45,304 bases of DNA from an uncultured Clostridium sp. (GCA_900544905.1 UQXF01000014.1:1-45304), one strand, 5' to 3'. Numbered from the stretch's first letter, positions 7,049 to 15,864 are shown. Notes: generated from the sequence alone by a model not told the origin. Made by a program: numbers and translations.

Positions 7049-7393
7049 ATGCCATTTATTAATTCAAAAGTAAGTGTTTCAATCAGCCAGGAAAAGGAAG
7101 AGGAATTAAAGACAAGGTTAGGGCAGGCAATTGCCCTGATTCCGGGAAAAAGCGAAGCCTGGCTTATGACGGGCTTTGAGGATAACTGTCACCTGTATTT
7201 CAGAGGGGACAACAGCCAGCCAACCGCATTTATTGAGGTGAAGGTATACGGGAAGGAAAACCCGTCTGCATTTGATGCGCTGACGGCAAAAATTACAAAG
7301 ATTTTTAATGAAGTGCTTGGCATTGCGCCAGATGCTATTTATGTTAAGTATGAGGCGGTTGCCAACTGGGGCTGGAACGGCAGTAATTTTTAA
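7049..7393 (+). CDS. MIF / phenylpyruvate tautomerase family protein
   Basis: The 114-residue protein has the length of mammalian macrophage migration inhibitory factor and its main landmarks. These are Pro2 (the catalytic N-terminal proline after Met removal), a mid-protein Lys33, and the closing NWGWNGSNF, which parallels the vertebrate NVGWNNSTF end. Family members form trimers and tautomerise phenylpyruvate-like keto acids. A GGAGGG site precedes the ATG. There is no signal peptide, as in eukaryotic MIF. The gene stands between a terminator and the ClC promoter; a TATAAT at 6979-6984 may be its -10. A metabolic role or an effect on the host are both possible. Confidence 0.85.
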   Translation: MPFINSKVSVSISQEKEEELKTRLGQAIALIPGKSEAWLMTGFEDNCHLYFRGDNSQPTAFIEVKVYGKENPSAFDALTAKITKIFNEVLGIAPDAIYVKYEAVANWGWNGSNF

Positions 7394-7434
7394 GATTAAA
7401 ATGTGATAAATGTGTGAAGGATTAAGTTAGGTTA

Positions 7435-7465
7435 TTGACTTAAAGTTAACTTTAAATAGTACAAT
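7435..7465 (+). promoter_or_regulatory. MerR-type promoter with 19-bp spacer ahead of the ClC gene
   Basis: TTGACT (7435-7440) and TACAAT (7460-7465) are separated by 19 bases instead of 17. Such long spacers are the hallmark of promoters that MerR-family activators switch on by untwisting the DNA. The spacer holds the palindrome listed separately. Confidence 0.75.
7439..7456. promoter_or_regulatory. AdhR-like operator CTTAAAG-N4-CTTTAAA
   Basis: The site reads CTTAAAG TTAA CTTTAAA and contains a perfect 16-bp palindrome. It matches the CTTAAAG-N4-CTTTAAG inverted repeat known for the aldehyde-responsive MerR-family regulator AdhR of Bacillus subtilis, in 13 of 14 arm positions and in the same place between -35 and -10. 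No MerR gene lies in this window, so the regulator must be encoded elsewhere. Confidence 0.7.
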
Positions 7466-7490
7466 ATAGATTAAGGGGAGGAAGAACAGT

Positions 7491-8795
7491 ATGTCAGGCT
7501 CGAATCATGAACATCACGGGTATGTACTGTTTCAGTATTATTATCGAAGATTTAAGCAGGATGCAGTGAGCCTTGTTAAATGGCTGCTGCTGGCATTTTT
7601 AACAGGATATGTAGTCGGAGGGGTCAGCAGCCTGTTTTCCTTTGTTTTGACAGAGGTGACGGCTTTCCGGGAAAATCATCTGTGGGTGCTTTTGTTTCTG
7701 CCTTTTGCCGGTATGGTTATTGTATTTTTGTATAAAAAAATCGGCAGGGATGACGGCGGGACGAATCAGGTGTTTTCTACGGTACGCGCAAGAGATGAGG
7801 TGCCGTTCCGCTCTGCACCGCTGATTTTTGTGTCTACAGCATTGACGCATCTGGTGGGAGGCTCTGCCGGACGGGAGGGCGCAGCCATTCAGCTGGGCGG
7901 AAGTATTGGAAACCAGCTGGGACGTTGGCTGAAGCTGGATGAAGAGGACATGCATGTAATGGTAATGTGCGGTATGAGTGCCGCCTTTTCAGCCCTGTTT
8001 GGAACCCCTATGGCAGCTGCCATATTTGCCCTGGAGGTTGTCAGTGTCGGAGTAATGTATTATACAGCCCTGATGCCATGTGTGGTATCGGCATTGATTG
8101 CCACAAAATTTGCCACAGGTCTCGGCATTCATCCGGAGGTCTTTCATGTGTCAGACATTCCGGAGATTACGATGGTGAACGGTATTAAAATGGGTGTAAT
8201 TGCCATTCTTTGTGCCGCCGTCAGCGTTGTATTCTGTGTTACCCTGAGGCAGACAGGCGTATTTTTTCATAAGGAATTAAAGAACAAATATGTCAGGGTG
8301 GCAGTGGCAGGTGTTACCATTATTCTGCTGTTACTACTTTTAAGGGCTATCGGTTACAGGTGGACGGAATATATGGGAGCCGGAATTGAAATTATTACAG
8401 ATGCCATTGAGCATGGGGAGACCGACACCTTTGCATTTTTCTGGAAGATGCTGCTGACGGTTATAACCATGAGGGCAGGCTTTAAGGGTGGAGAGATAGT
8501 GCCTTCCTTCTGCATTGGAGCCTCCTTTGGCTGTATTATGGGACAGCTGTTTGGATTATCCCCTTCCCTGTGTGCAGCAGCGGGAATGGTGGCAGTATTT
8601 TGCGGCGTGACCAACTGTCCGATTACCTCCATTTTGATTGCATTTGAATTATTCGGGTTTGAGGGGGTAGCATATTATCTGATAGCGGTATCCATCAGCT
8701 ATGCAGCTTCCGGGTATTACAGCTTATACAAGGACCAGACAATTGTGTACTCCAAGTACAAGGCAAAATACGTGAACCGGCACACGCGCATGTAA
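7491..8795 (+). CDS. ClC-family anion transporter
   Basis: The 434-residue membrane protein has about ten or more hydrophobic helices and ClC signatures: GSAGREGAAIQLGGSIG with the gating glutamate Glu129, and FKGGEIVPSFCIGASFG later. Glu129 suggests a proton-coupled exchanger rather than a passive channel. The usual chloride filter GSGIP is replaced by GGTNQ near residue 89, as in a divergent ClC group that includes fluoride/proton antiporters. No fluoride riboswitch is present upstream. It follows a MerR-type promoter and is 53 bases ahead of the moxR-like gene. The anion carried cannot be fixed from sequence. Confidence 0.85.
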   Translation: MSGSNHEHHGYVLFQYYYRRFKQDAVSLVKWLLLAFLTGYVVGGVSSLFSFVLTEVTAFRENHLWVLLFLPFAGMVIVFLYKKIGRDDGGTNQVFSTVRARDEVPFRSAPLIFVSTALTHLVGGSAGREGAAIQLGGSIGNQLGRWLKLDEEDMHVMVMCGMSAAFSALFGTPMAAAIFALEVVSVGVMYYTALMPCVVSALIATKFATGLGIHPEVFHVSDIPEITMVNGIKMGVIAILCAAVSVVFCVTLRQTGVFFHKELKNKYVRVAVAGVTIILLLLLLRAIGYRWTEYMGAGIEIITDAIEHGETDTFAFFWKMLLTVITMRAGFKGGEIVPSFCIGASFGCIMGQLFGLSPSLCAAAGMVAVFCGVTNCPITSILIAFELFGFEGVAYYLIAVSISYAASGYYSLYKDQTIVYSKYKAKYVNRHTRM

Positions 8796-8848
8796 TTATA
8801 TATGCAATGGTGCCAGGTGTGGTGAGAATATAGAAAGGGATTAGGTAT

Positions 8849-9775
8849 ATGGAAAATAAAATGTTACAGGTAAAGGATGAGATTAAGAAAGCTGTAAAGG
8901 GAAAGGACGAGGTTGTGGAAAAAGTCCTTGCCGCCATGCTGGCAGGCGGACATGTTCTGTTGGAGGATATTCCGGGGGTTGGCAAGACCACACTGGCAAT
9001 GTCCATTGCAAAATCCATGTCCTTAAGCTATAAGCGTGTCCAATTTACGCCGGATGTACTTCCCAGTGATATTGTGGGATTTTCCATGTACAATCAGGAT
9101 AAAAAGACCTTTGAGTACCAGCAGGGGGCTGTATACTGCAATCTCTTTCTGGCAGATGAGATTAACCGTACCTCACCGAAGACCCAGTCTGCACTGCTGG
9201 AGGTGATGGAGGAAGGAAATGTTACAGTGGATGGTGTCACAAGACCGCTTCCGGAGCCGTTTACGGTTATTGCCACAGAGAATCCATTAGGCTCTTCCGG
9301 TACACAGATGCTTCCGGAATCACAGCTGGACCGTTTTATGGTATGTCTTTCTATGGGATATCCGGAGCATGATGCCGCTGTGGATATTTTAAAGGAAAAT
9401 GCAAAGAAACCTGTATCCCTGCTGCAAAATGCCATTACGGTGGAGGAATTTGCGGCGCTTAGGGATAAGACCAATGATATGTATGTACATGATTCTATTT
9501 ACGAATACATTGTGACGCTGGTGGAGGGGACGAGAACCAATCCATTATTTTCCATGGGGGCAAGTCCGAGAGGCAGTATTTCCCTGCTGCGGATGGCAAA
9601 GGCAATGGCAGTCCTGCATGGAAGGGATTATGTTACACCGGAGGATATACGCAATGTTTTCTATGATGTGTTAGGACACAGGGTAAAGCTTAGCACTAAG
9701 GCGAGAGCCGAGGGAAAAAGTGTTGAGGATGCATTAAATGAATTATTTGTAGGTGTAAAGGTGCCGAGAACCTAA
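8849..9775 (+). CDS. MoxR-family AAA+ ATPase
   Basis: The 308-residue protein has Walker A GVGKTT (residues 43-48), Walker B LFLADEIN (DE at 103-104), sensor 1 (ATENP) and the C-terminal lid of the MoxR family. MoxR ATPases act as chaperones that mature partner proteins and are usually followed, as here, by a DUF58 gene and a transglutaminase-like membrane protein. The ribosome site is GAAAGGGA. It is 53 bases after the ClC gene with no terminator between, so it may share the MerR-type promoter. Confidence 0.92.
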   Translation: MENKMLQVKDEIKKAVKGKDEVVEKVLAAMLAGGHVLLEDIPGVGKTTLAMSIAKSMSLSYKRVQFTPDVLPSDIVGFSMYNQDKKTFEYQQGAVYCNLFLADEINRTSPKTQSALLEVMEEGNVTVDGVTRPLPEPFTVIATENPLGSSGTQMLPESQLDRFMVCLSMGYPEHDAAVDILKENAKKPVSLLQNAITVEEFAALRDKTNDMYVHDSIYEYIVTLVEGTRTNPLFSMGASPRGSISLLRMAKAMAVLHGRDYVTPEDIRNVFYDVLGHRVKLSTKARAEGKSVEDALNELFVGVKVPRT

Positions 9776-9829
9776 CGGAATTGAGGTAAAAGAAAGTTTG
9801 AGACGATTTTTTGGCGGGAGGATAAGTGG

Positions 9830-10897
9830 ATGAAACGGATTCGCAATATCATAAGATATCTGGTGATTATAGCACTGAATGTGTTTGTTATGTTTGCGTT
9901 TCACAGCTATATCAATCTGCTGTTACTGGTGGGACTGGTATTGTTTCCCTTTTATTCTGTATATGGAGTGTGGAGGGTAAAGCAGTCCCTGCAGCTCCGG
10001 ATTATGATGCCGGAGGAGGCAATGAAAAAAGGCTCTCCGTTCTATGTACGGTTTCTTTTGAAAAATCCGACGCAGTTTCCTCTGGTCAATGCAACCCTTC
10101 AGCTTAAAATTGCAAACCGGTTTTATGGAGAGGAGGGAATCCATTACCTGAATGTTCCTATCCGGGCAAAAAGAGATACGGAGGTAAAGTATCCGGTGGT
10201 TATGGATTATTGTGGAAGACTTTGTGTAGAGGCTCAAAGCATCCGTCTTGTGGATTTGATTGGAATTTATGAGGTTTTAATTCCCCTGGGGGAAGAGAAG
10301 GAATGCCTGGTTTTTCCGGATGGCAAGGAACGCAGCCAGGAAGCAGGTGTCATGTATATCAGGGGTGTGACGGAGGCCATGGAGAGCAGGGAAAAGGGCT
10401 ATGATTTTTCCGAGATAAGCGGCATCCGGGAATATATTCCCGGGGATAAGCTGCAGAATATCCATTGGAAATTATCTGTTAAAAAGGATGAGCTGATGGT
10501 AAAGGAACGAATCAGCGTGTCAGCGATGCAGCTGAATGTATTGGTAGAGCTGATGAATGACGATGATATGTGTTTAGAATCTGTTTTGGAGCTGGCAGAC
10601 AGTATCACCGGGGCATTTGTATCGCAGAATCTGCCCTTTACGGTGTATTATTACAGTGTAAATCTGGGGCAAATCCGGGATTGTTACATTGGGAATGCAG
10701 TAGAGCGGGAACAGTGGATGGAGCTGTTATTGTATGACAAGAGCTACCGGGAGCAGGGAAGCGTGGAGGATATGTTTTTACGGCAGAACCCTTCCGGCGG
10801 AACCTATTTATATATAGGCTGTGGGACGGGAAAAGAGAATGGGGAAAATGTGATTTACGGCGAAGGGCAGGCATTGGCAGAGCTGCGTAGTTATTGA
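9830..10897 (+). CDS. DUF58 domain membrane protein
   Basis: This 355-residue protein has two N-terminal membrane helices (about residues 8-45). A soluble region follows with the DUF58 core, ISGIREYIPGDKLQNIHWK (about residues 196-214). DUF58 proteins have a von-Willebrand-A-like fold and are the standard partner of MoxR ATPases. The GGGAGGATAAGTGG region ahead of the ATG gives the ribosome site. Fifteen bases separate it from the transglutaminase gene, so the two are co-transcribed. Its biochemical role is not established in the family; cell-envelope maturation is the usual suggestion. Confidence 0.9.
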   Translation: MKRIRNIIRYLVIIALNVFVMFAFHSYINLLLLVGLVLFPFYSVYGVWRVKQSLQLRIMMPEEAMKKGSPFYVRFLLKNPTQFPLVNATLQLKIANRFYGEEGIHYLNVPIRAKRDTEVKYPVVMDYCGRLCVEAQSIRLVDLIGIYEVLIPLGEEKECLVFPDGKERSQEAGVMYIRGVTEAMESREKGYDFSEISGIREYIPGDKLQNIHWKLSVKKDELMVKERISVSAMQLNVLVELMNDDDMCLESVLELADSITGAFVSQNLPFTVYYYSVNLGQIRDCYIGNAVEREQWMELLLYDKSYREQGSVEDMFLRQNPSGGTYLYIGCGTGKENGENVIYGEGQALAELRSY

Positions 10898-10912
10898 TAT
10901 TGGAGAAAAGGT

Positions 10913-13354
10913 ATGTTTGGGAAAAAAAAGAAAAAGACAGAACATAATGAAGATGTACTTTTGGCAAAGGGAATCTATCTGCAACAGCCGGTTATGGATA
11001 ACGGGCATATTATCTATAATTGTCTGCTGCGCAGTCTGATTGTCTTTCTGTTGGTATTTGGCTCTGTGGGAGGTTTTTTGTCTGCATTTCAAATCTCTTA
11101 TAACTATATACTGGTAATTGTGTTTTATCTCTTATTGTCCATGTATTTTTCCTTTCTGTATGCGGCATCTAAATTCTGGTACAGGGATATCGGTTATATT
11201 CTGTTCTTTGGCATTTTTATTGCAGCCATTTTTACCTTCCGAATCCATGCAAACTCCGGTTTCTATACCATCGTCAATACGGTGTTACAGCAGGCACAGA
11301 GTTTTTTTGACTTATCCGGTGTGCGGGAGTATGAGGTTCAGATTGCCAATGATTATCTAACGGTTGCCATTGTGTCCATTTTTGTGGGAATGGTCATGAT
11401 TATTATATTGAATATCTGGCTTTATTCCACAATGAGTTTGATTTGGACGGTGGCGCTTACATTTCCGCTGTTATTTATTCCACTTTATATGAAATTATCC
11501 CCGGATGTGATTTATATTCTTGCTCTGGGAACCGGTTATCTGGCTGTGGTTATTTTTAAAGCCAATGGACATTATCTCGCTTTTGCATGGTCTCCGCCAT
11601 TTCAGGTAAAGGGACTGAAAAAGGACAGGATTGCCTATACCCAGGACGCCACGATTTTTAAACAGATTTTATTGAGGATTCTGGGGCTGGCATTTTGTAT
11701 GGTGATACTGGTTGAAGCATTTTTGCCGGCGAGCAGCTTCGAGAGTAAATTTAAAAATGACCGGCTGCGGCAGCAGACAGCAGATACCATTGCCAATTTT
11801 ATATTGCTTGGCTTTTCGGGAATGTTTAATCACTATGATTCTACAGGGGGGATGAGCGGCGGCAAGCTTGGAGGAATTTCCAATGTGAGACCGGATTATC
11901 TTACGGATTTGGTGGTTTCCTTTGCACCCTACAGCAATGAGTCTGTTTATCTGAAGGGTTATACAGGCGGAATTTACGGAGATAACCAGTGGGAGAGCAT
12001 CTACGGTACCGGGGCTGAGGATGCCGGACAGGATGATATTGCCATATTTGAAGAAGAAAGCCTGAAAAAAGAAGGAAAGGCATTGCAGAAGGACGTGGCA
12101 ACCGGTGAGGAATATAGTGCTTATGGGGTTATGGATGTGAAAAACGTAGGAGCAGATGCCGCCTATTTATATTATCCCTATTATACTCTTTTTGAGGACT
12201 ATTCCATTTACCATAATCACAGCAAAATGATGTCTGCCCAGGGGCTTAAGATGCAGCAGGAGGTCAGCTACTCCTATTATCCGAAGGTGGTGTGGGAGGA
12301 CAGCCTGGGAAGTATTACACCGTCGCAGATAGATACCTCCCAGGTGGATTCCATCTATATGGATGTTCCGGAGAAGAATACGGACGTGATTCGTGAGGAA
12401 TGTGATAAGATAGGTTTGACTGCCGATATGACAGAAAATGAGATTGTGGAGGCGGTGAGGGATTATTTTGCAGACAATATCCCATATACCCTGAAGCCCG
12501 GGGCAACTCCCCAGGGTGAGGATTTTGTAAACTATTTTCTGACGAAAAACCGCAAAGGGTACTGTGCCCATTTTGCCACTGCGGCGACTCTTATTTTCCG
12601 TGAAATGGGAATCCCTGCCCGTTATGTGGAGGGCTATACCTTTTCATTTGAGACGGTACTGGCATCGGAGCAAAATGATACAAAACGGTATGGAAATTAT
12701 TATCAGGGATATTCCGCCATCGGTGAATCCACGGTTATGGATGTGGAGGTGACGGATGCCATGGCACATGCATGGGTGGAAATCTATGTGGACGGTTTTG
12801 GCTGGAAGGTGGCTGAGGTGACACCGGGAAGCAATGAAGCAGTGGATGAGGACGATTTCTGGTCTGCCTTTGCCGACTTCTTAAATGGCTCCGGGGAGGA
12901 TTCCGGAAATAATGGAAATGTTTTCGGGGAGCTGGGGCTTTCCCGGTTTACATGGCTGATTTATGTGGTGCTTGCAGTTATCGTTCTGCTCATTGCAATC
13001 TACATTGGACAGCTTGCTGTGCGGAAAGGCAGGCGCTATATGCGGTGCCATCAAAAGGACGGCAGGGAGGCAGCGGTGGCATGCTATGCGGATATCTGCG
13101 ACATGATAAGGGTATGTGATGCCGGGTTTGATGCCTGCAGGAGCCATGGAGAGCAGCTGCTGTATATCTCCAGCCGTTATTATGCCATACCGGAGCCCGA
13201 AAAGGTCTGTGGACAGCTGGAACAAATCAGTTTTGGAGAGAGCTTTGTTTCCGTAGAGATATTGCAGGAGGTAGTGGAGCTGACCAGACAGATTCGCAGG
13301 GCAGTGTGGAAAAAGGAGAAAATAAAAAATAAAATCCGGCTGTGCAAGAGATGA
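10913..13354 (+). CDS. Transglutaminase-like membrane protein
   Basis: The 813-residue protein has a short basic N terminus and about seven N-terminal membrane helices up to roughly residue 285. A large extracellular part follows, with a transglutaminase core at about residues 520-650, and a last helix lies near 680-705 before a cytoplasmic tail. The catalytic Cys551 (KGYCAHFA) and His619 (AHAWVEIY) are present. The third triad position, often Asp in FDPTPG, is Glu635 in AEVTPG. This is the third gene of the classic MoxR-DUF58-transglutaminase set, thought to act as peptidases or crosslinkers at the cell surface. The ribosome site is GGAGAAAAGGT. Confidence 0.9.
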   Translation: MFGKKKKKTEHNEDVLLAKGIYLQQPVMDNGHIIYNCLLRSLIVFLLVFGSVGGFLSAFQISYNYILVIVFYLLLSMYFSFLYAASKFWYRDIGYILFFGIFIAAIFTFRIHANSGFYTIVNTVLQQAQSFFDLSGVREYEVQIANDYLTVAIVSIFVGMVMIIILNIWLYSTMSLIWTVALTFPLLFIPLYMKLSPDVIYILALGTGYLAVVIFKANGHYLAFAWSPPFQVKGLKKDRIAYTQDATIFKQILLRILGLAFCMVILVEAFLPASSFESKFKNDRLRQQTADTIANFILLGFSGMFNHYDSTGGMSGGKLGGISNVRPDYLTDLVVSFAPYSNESVYLKGYTGGIYGDNQWESIYGTGAEDAGQDDIAIFEEESLKKEGKALQKDVATGEEYSAYGVMDVKNVGADAAYLYYPYYTLFEDYSIYHNHSKMMSAQGLKMQQEVSYSYYPKVVWEDSLGSITPSQIDTSQVDSIYMDVPEKNTDVIREECDKIGLTADMTENEIVEAVRDYFADNIPYTLKPGATPQGEDFVNYFLTKNRKGYCAHFATAATLIFREMGIPARYVEGYTFSFETVLASEQNDTKRYGNYYQGYSAIGESTVMDVEVTDAMAHAWVEIYVDGFGWKVAEVTPGSNEAVDEDDFWSAFADFLNGSGEDSGNNGNVFGELGLSRFTWLIYVVLAVIVLLIAIYIGQLAVRKGRRYMRCHQKDGREAAVACYADICDMIRVCDAGFDACRSHGEQLLYISSRYYAIPEPEKVCGQLEQISFGESFVSVEILQEVVELTRQIRRAVWKKEKIKNKIRLCKR

Positions 13355-13382
13355 GGAAGCATTTTGATATGAGGAAGGCATA

Positions 13383-14588
13383 ATGAAATTGAAAAGAAAA
13401 ATTAGGGTGGTTCTGCTTATACTTGTGGCTGCATTGGTGATGCTCTTTTTTCCGGAAGAGGATTTTTGTGGTGTGCCGGTTGGGATAAATATGTTCCATG
13501 GGGACTGGACGCATGTCTGGAACATAGAGAAAATAGAACAGGCATCACTGGAAAGACAGAGGGAGGTACAGCGGTTAAACCGGTATGTTTCGCAGCTGCT
13601 TGACAGCATGACCCTGGAGGAAAAGCTTGCCCAGATGATGATTCTCACCAATGAAAAGGATATTACAGAGAAAACTCTTAAGGCATACCAGCCGGGAGGT
13701 GTTATTTTCTTTGGGAAGGATTTTAAGGGAAAGACGGTAAAGCAGGTGAAAAAGCGGGTGGAAGCATTGCAGCTTACCATGGATATTCCCCTGTTTATTG
13801 GTATAGATGAAGAAGGGGGAGATGTCAGCCGGATTTCGGGTATGAAGGGAAAGGATATTCCTGTGTTTGAGAGTGCCAGAGTTCTTTATGAAACCGGCGG
13901 AGTGGAAGCGGTGCAGGAGGAAACGGAGAAAAAGGCAGCGTTTCTAAAGGAGATGGGCATTAATCTGAACTTTGACCCGGTGGCGGATGTGGTGGAGGAT
14001 GAGACTTCTTATATGTATAACCGTGCGGCTTCCGGAGACGCCGGGAGTGTGGCGGAGTATGTGGAAGCGGTTGTCACCGGTCTGCAGGAGGAGAATATGG
14101 GCTGCTGTCTCAAGCATTTTCCAGGATACGGAGAAAATGAAAATACGCATATATCCTATGCAGTGGACAGGCGGAAGCTTGGCATTTACAGAGAAAAAGA
14201 TTTTATTCCGTTTGAGAGAGGCATTGCAGCGGGAGCGGATATGGTGATGGTTTCCCATATTGTCATGGGAGCGGTGGATAAGGACTCCCCGGCCTCCCTG
14301 TCAAAAAAGGTTCATAAGCTTTTGCGGGAGGAAATGGAATTTGACAGGGTGATTATTGCGGATGACCTTAACATGAAGGCAATTCTCAATGAAATGACAT
14401 TGGAAGAGGCGACAGGAGCAGCACTGGCGGCTGGGAATGATATGATATTTTCCGCAGATTTGGAAGCGTCCATGAAGGGGGCGGGCAAGGCTGTGGAAAA
14501 GGGCAGGCTTTCCCTGCAGCAGATTGATGAGTCCGTAACCAGAATTATTAAGATGAAAATAAACCGTGGTCTGGTCAAGGTACCATAG
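13383..14588 (+). CDS. Glycoside hydrolase family 3 protein, NagZ-like, membrane-anchored
   Basis: The 401-residue protein begins with a basic stretch and one hydrophobic helix (about residues 8-24), giving an uncleaved anchor. A GH3 catalytic barrel follows. Visible motifs are LEEKLAQMM, GGVIFFG, IGIDEEGGDVSRI, the Lys-His loop CLKHFPGYGENENTH and VIADDLNM, whose Asp is the expected nucleophile. The pattern is that of beta-N-acetylhexosaminidases of the NagZ group, which trim cell-wall fragments. The protein is single-domain, without the C-terminal GH3 domain of beta-glucosidases. The start has GAGGAAGG ahead. Its place after the transglutaminase gene suggests work on the envelope. Confidence 0.88.
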   Translation: MKLKRKIRVVLLILVAALVMLFFPEEDFCGVPVGINMFHGDWTHVWNIEKIEQASLERQREVQRLNRYVSQLLDSMTLEEKLAQMMILTNEKDITEKTLKAYQPGGVIFFGKDFKGKTVKQVKKRVEALQLTMDIPLFIGIDEEGGDVSRISGMKGKDIPVFESARVLYETGGVEAVQEETEKKAAFLKEMGINLNFDPVADVVEDETSYMYNRAASGDAGSVAEYVEAVVTGLQEENMGCCLKHFPGYGENENTHISYAVDRRKLGIYREKDFIPFERGIAAGADMVMVSHIVMGAVDKDSPASLSKKVHKLLREEMEFDRVIIADDLNMKAILNEMTLEEATGAALAAGNDMIFSADLEASMKGAGKAVEKGRLSLQQIDESVTRIIKMKINRGLVKVP

Positions 14589-14615
14589 GATGACGGGCTG
14601 TAGAAAGGAACAGAT

Positions 14616-15638
14616 ATGGAAGAGACAAGGGATAAAAAGAGCGAAGCCGTATATCAGGGGAAGGAAGTATCGGTGTCCCAGCGGCAGATATATATTTTAT
14701 CGTTATTATCGGAGAATCCCAGGGGATACCAGGCAGAGGAAATCCGGGAGCGGTTAAAGAGCTGGGACATTGACGTCAGCAGGCGGACGGTTATGCGTGA
14801 CATTGACGAGCTTTCTCTGAACTATGGAATCGGAGAAGAGGAGAGAAATGGGAAAACTTACTTTTTTGCCGATAAGTATACGCTGAAAAATGTGGATTTG
14901 ACCATTGAGGATTTAGCTTCCCTTGCCTTTGCCAAAGAAATGCTGGGGCAGTATGCCCATCTGGACATGGGCCACCATGCCATTTCACTGATTGATAAAA
15001 TGGTGGAGAGCTCTGCATCCCTGAATCAGTTTCAGTTTGAAAAGCTTTGTGGGCATTTCAAGCAGCCGGGGCTGAAAAACGGAAGCCGGGATGTGGTGGA
15101 TGGCAGAATCGAAAGGTTAATCCAGAATGCCATTGACAGCCGGAATAAGATAGAGATAGCATACTATAGCTTTACCAGCAATGAATCCACAAAGCGGATT
15201 ATACATCCGTATAAGATGCTTTTTTTGGATTCTTATCTCTGTGTGGAGGGATACTGTGAGCTTCGGAAGAGTGTCAGAAGATTCCGTCTTTCACGGATTC
15301 GTGACATTGAACTGCTGGATGCAAGGTTTGAGGAGGCGGAAATGGAAAGGGAGAAAATGGGGGACGCCTTTTTAAAGCTTGTGGGTGAAAAAGAGGAAGA
15401 GCTGGAGCTTTTGTTTACAGGTGAAAGCATACGGTATGTAAAGGAGTTTGAGGCGGAGCGGGCACGGCATTTAGAAGAGACAGCTGAAGGTCTGTATTTT
15501 TACCAGAGGGCTGCTGTGGCGCCGGATGTGATTCGCTGGATTCGGGGCTTTGGAGCGGAAGTGACGGTTATAAAACCGGAGTGGCTGGCGGAGCAGTTAA
15601 TAGAAGAGGCAGAAAAGAGGATAAAACAAAAAGAGTAA
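14616..15638 (+). CDS. WYL-domain transcriptional regulator (DeoR-like HTH)
   Basis: The 340-residue protein has an N-terminal winged helix (about residues 18-75; QRQIYILSLLSENPRGY, then SRRTVMRDIDEL as recognition helix). A WYL domain lies at about 165-235, with RIIHPYKMLFLDSYLCVEGYCEL, and a C-terminal extension follows. WYL domains are ligand sensors that bind nucleic acid or small molecules. An AGAAAGGAA site is placed well ahead of the ATG. It is 27 bases after the GH3 gene, and its stop codon lies inside the terminator stem, so it closes the ClC-MoxR cluster and may control it. Confidence 0.88.
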   Translation: MEETRDKKSEAVYQGKEVSVSQRQIYILSLLSENPRGYQAEEIRERLKSWDIDVSRRTVMRDIDELSLNYGIGEEERNGKTYFFADKYTLKNVDLTIEDLASLAFAKEMLGQYAHLDMGHHAISLIDKMVESSASLNQFQFEKLCGHFKQPGLKNGSRDVVDGRIERLIQNAIDSRNKIEIAYYSFTSNESTKRIIHPYKMLFLDSYLCVEGYCELRKSVRRFRLSRIRDIELLDARFEEAEMEREKMGDAFLKLVGEKEEELELLFTGESIRYVKEFEAERARHLEETAEGLYFYQRAAVAPDVIRWIRGFGAEVTVIKPEWLAEQLIEEAEKRIKQKE

Positions 15639-15660
15639 TTGGAAATCCAATTACTCTTTT
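15629..15660. terminator. Perfect bidirectional terminator
   Basis: A 14-bp perfect stem (15629-15642 with 15647-15660) has a four-base loop, with A-run and T-run on either side. It ends the plus-strand WYL gene, whose stop codon is inside it, and the minus-strand tRNA-Gln. Confidence 0.95.
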
Positions 15661-15662
15661 AA

Positions 15663-15734
15663 CTGGGGTACAAGGATTCGAACCTTGAAATGACGGAGTC
15701 AGAGTCCGTTGCCTTACCATTTGGCGATACCCCA
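15663..15734 (-). tRNA. tRNA-Gln (anticodon CUG)
   Basis: The 72-base gene has acceptor arms TGGGGTA and TACCCCA with discriminator G, T loop GTTCGAATC, and anticodon loop CTCTGAC reading CAG codons. CCA is not encoded. Only two bases separate it from the shared terminator. Confidence 0.95.
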
Positions 15735-15763
15735 TTAGGCTTTTGCGCCGCTCACAAGACACT

Positions 15764-15791
15764 ATTATACACATTTCAGGTTAAAAATCAA
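15764..15791 (-). promoter_or_regulatory. tRNA-Gln promoter
   Basis: Minus-strand -35 TTGATT (15786-15791) and -10 TATAAT (15764-15769) with a 16-base spacer, about 30 bases ahead of the tRNA. Confidence 0.65.
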
Positions 15792-15810
15792 GTATAAATT
15801 TAAAAAAAGA

Positions 15811-15839
15811 TTCATTTTTTTTAAGAAATGTATTATAAT
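15811..15839 (+). promoter_or_regulatory. Promoter of the thioesterase gene
   Basis: TTCATT (15811-15816), a 17-base spacer and a perfect -10 TATAAT (15834-15839), about 25 bases ahead of the ATG at 15865. The -35 is weak. Confidence 0.6.
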
Positions 15840-15864
15840 CTATCCTGTTAGAAAGGAAGATATT

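Noticed and set aside
7394..7490. Fluoride riboswitch ahead of the ClC gene
   Set aside because: The conserved segments of the crcB motif are absent; the space is filled by the MerR-type promoter and palindrome.
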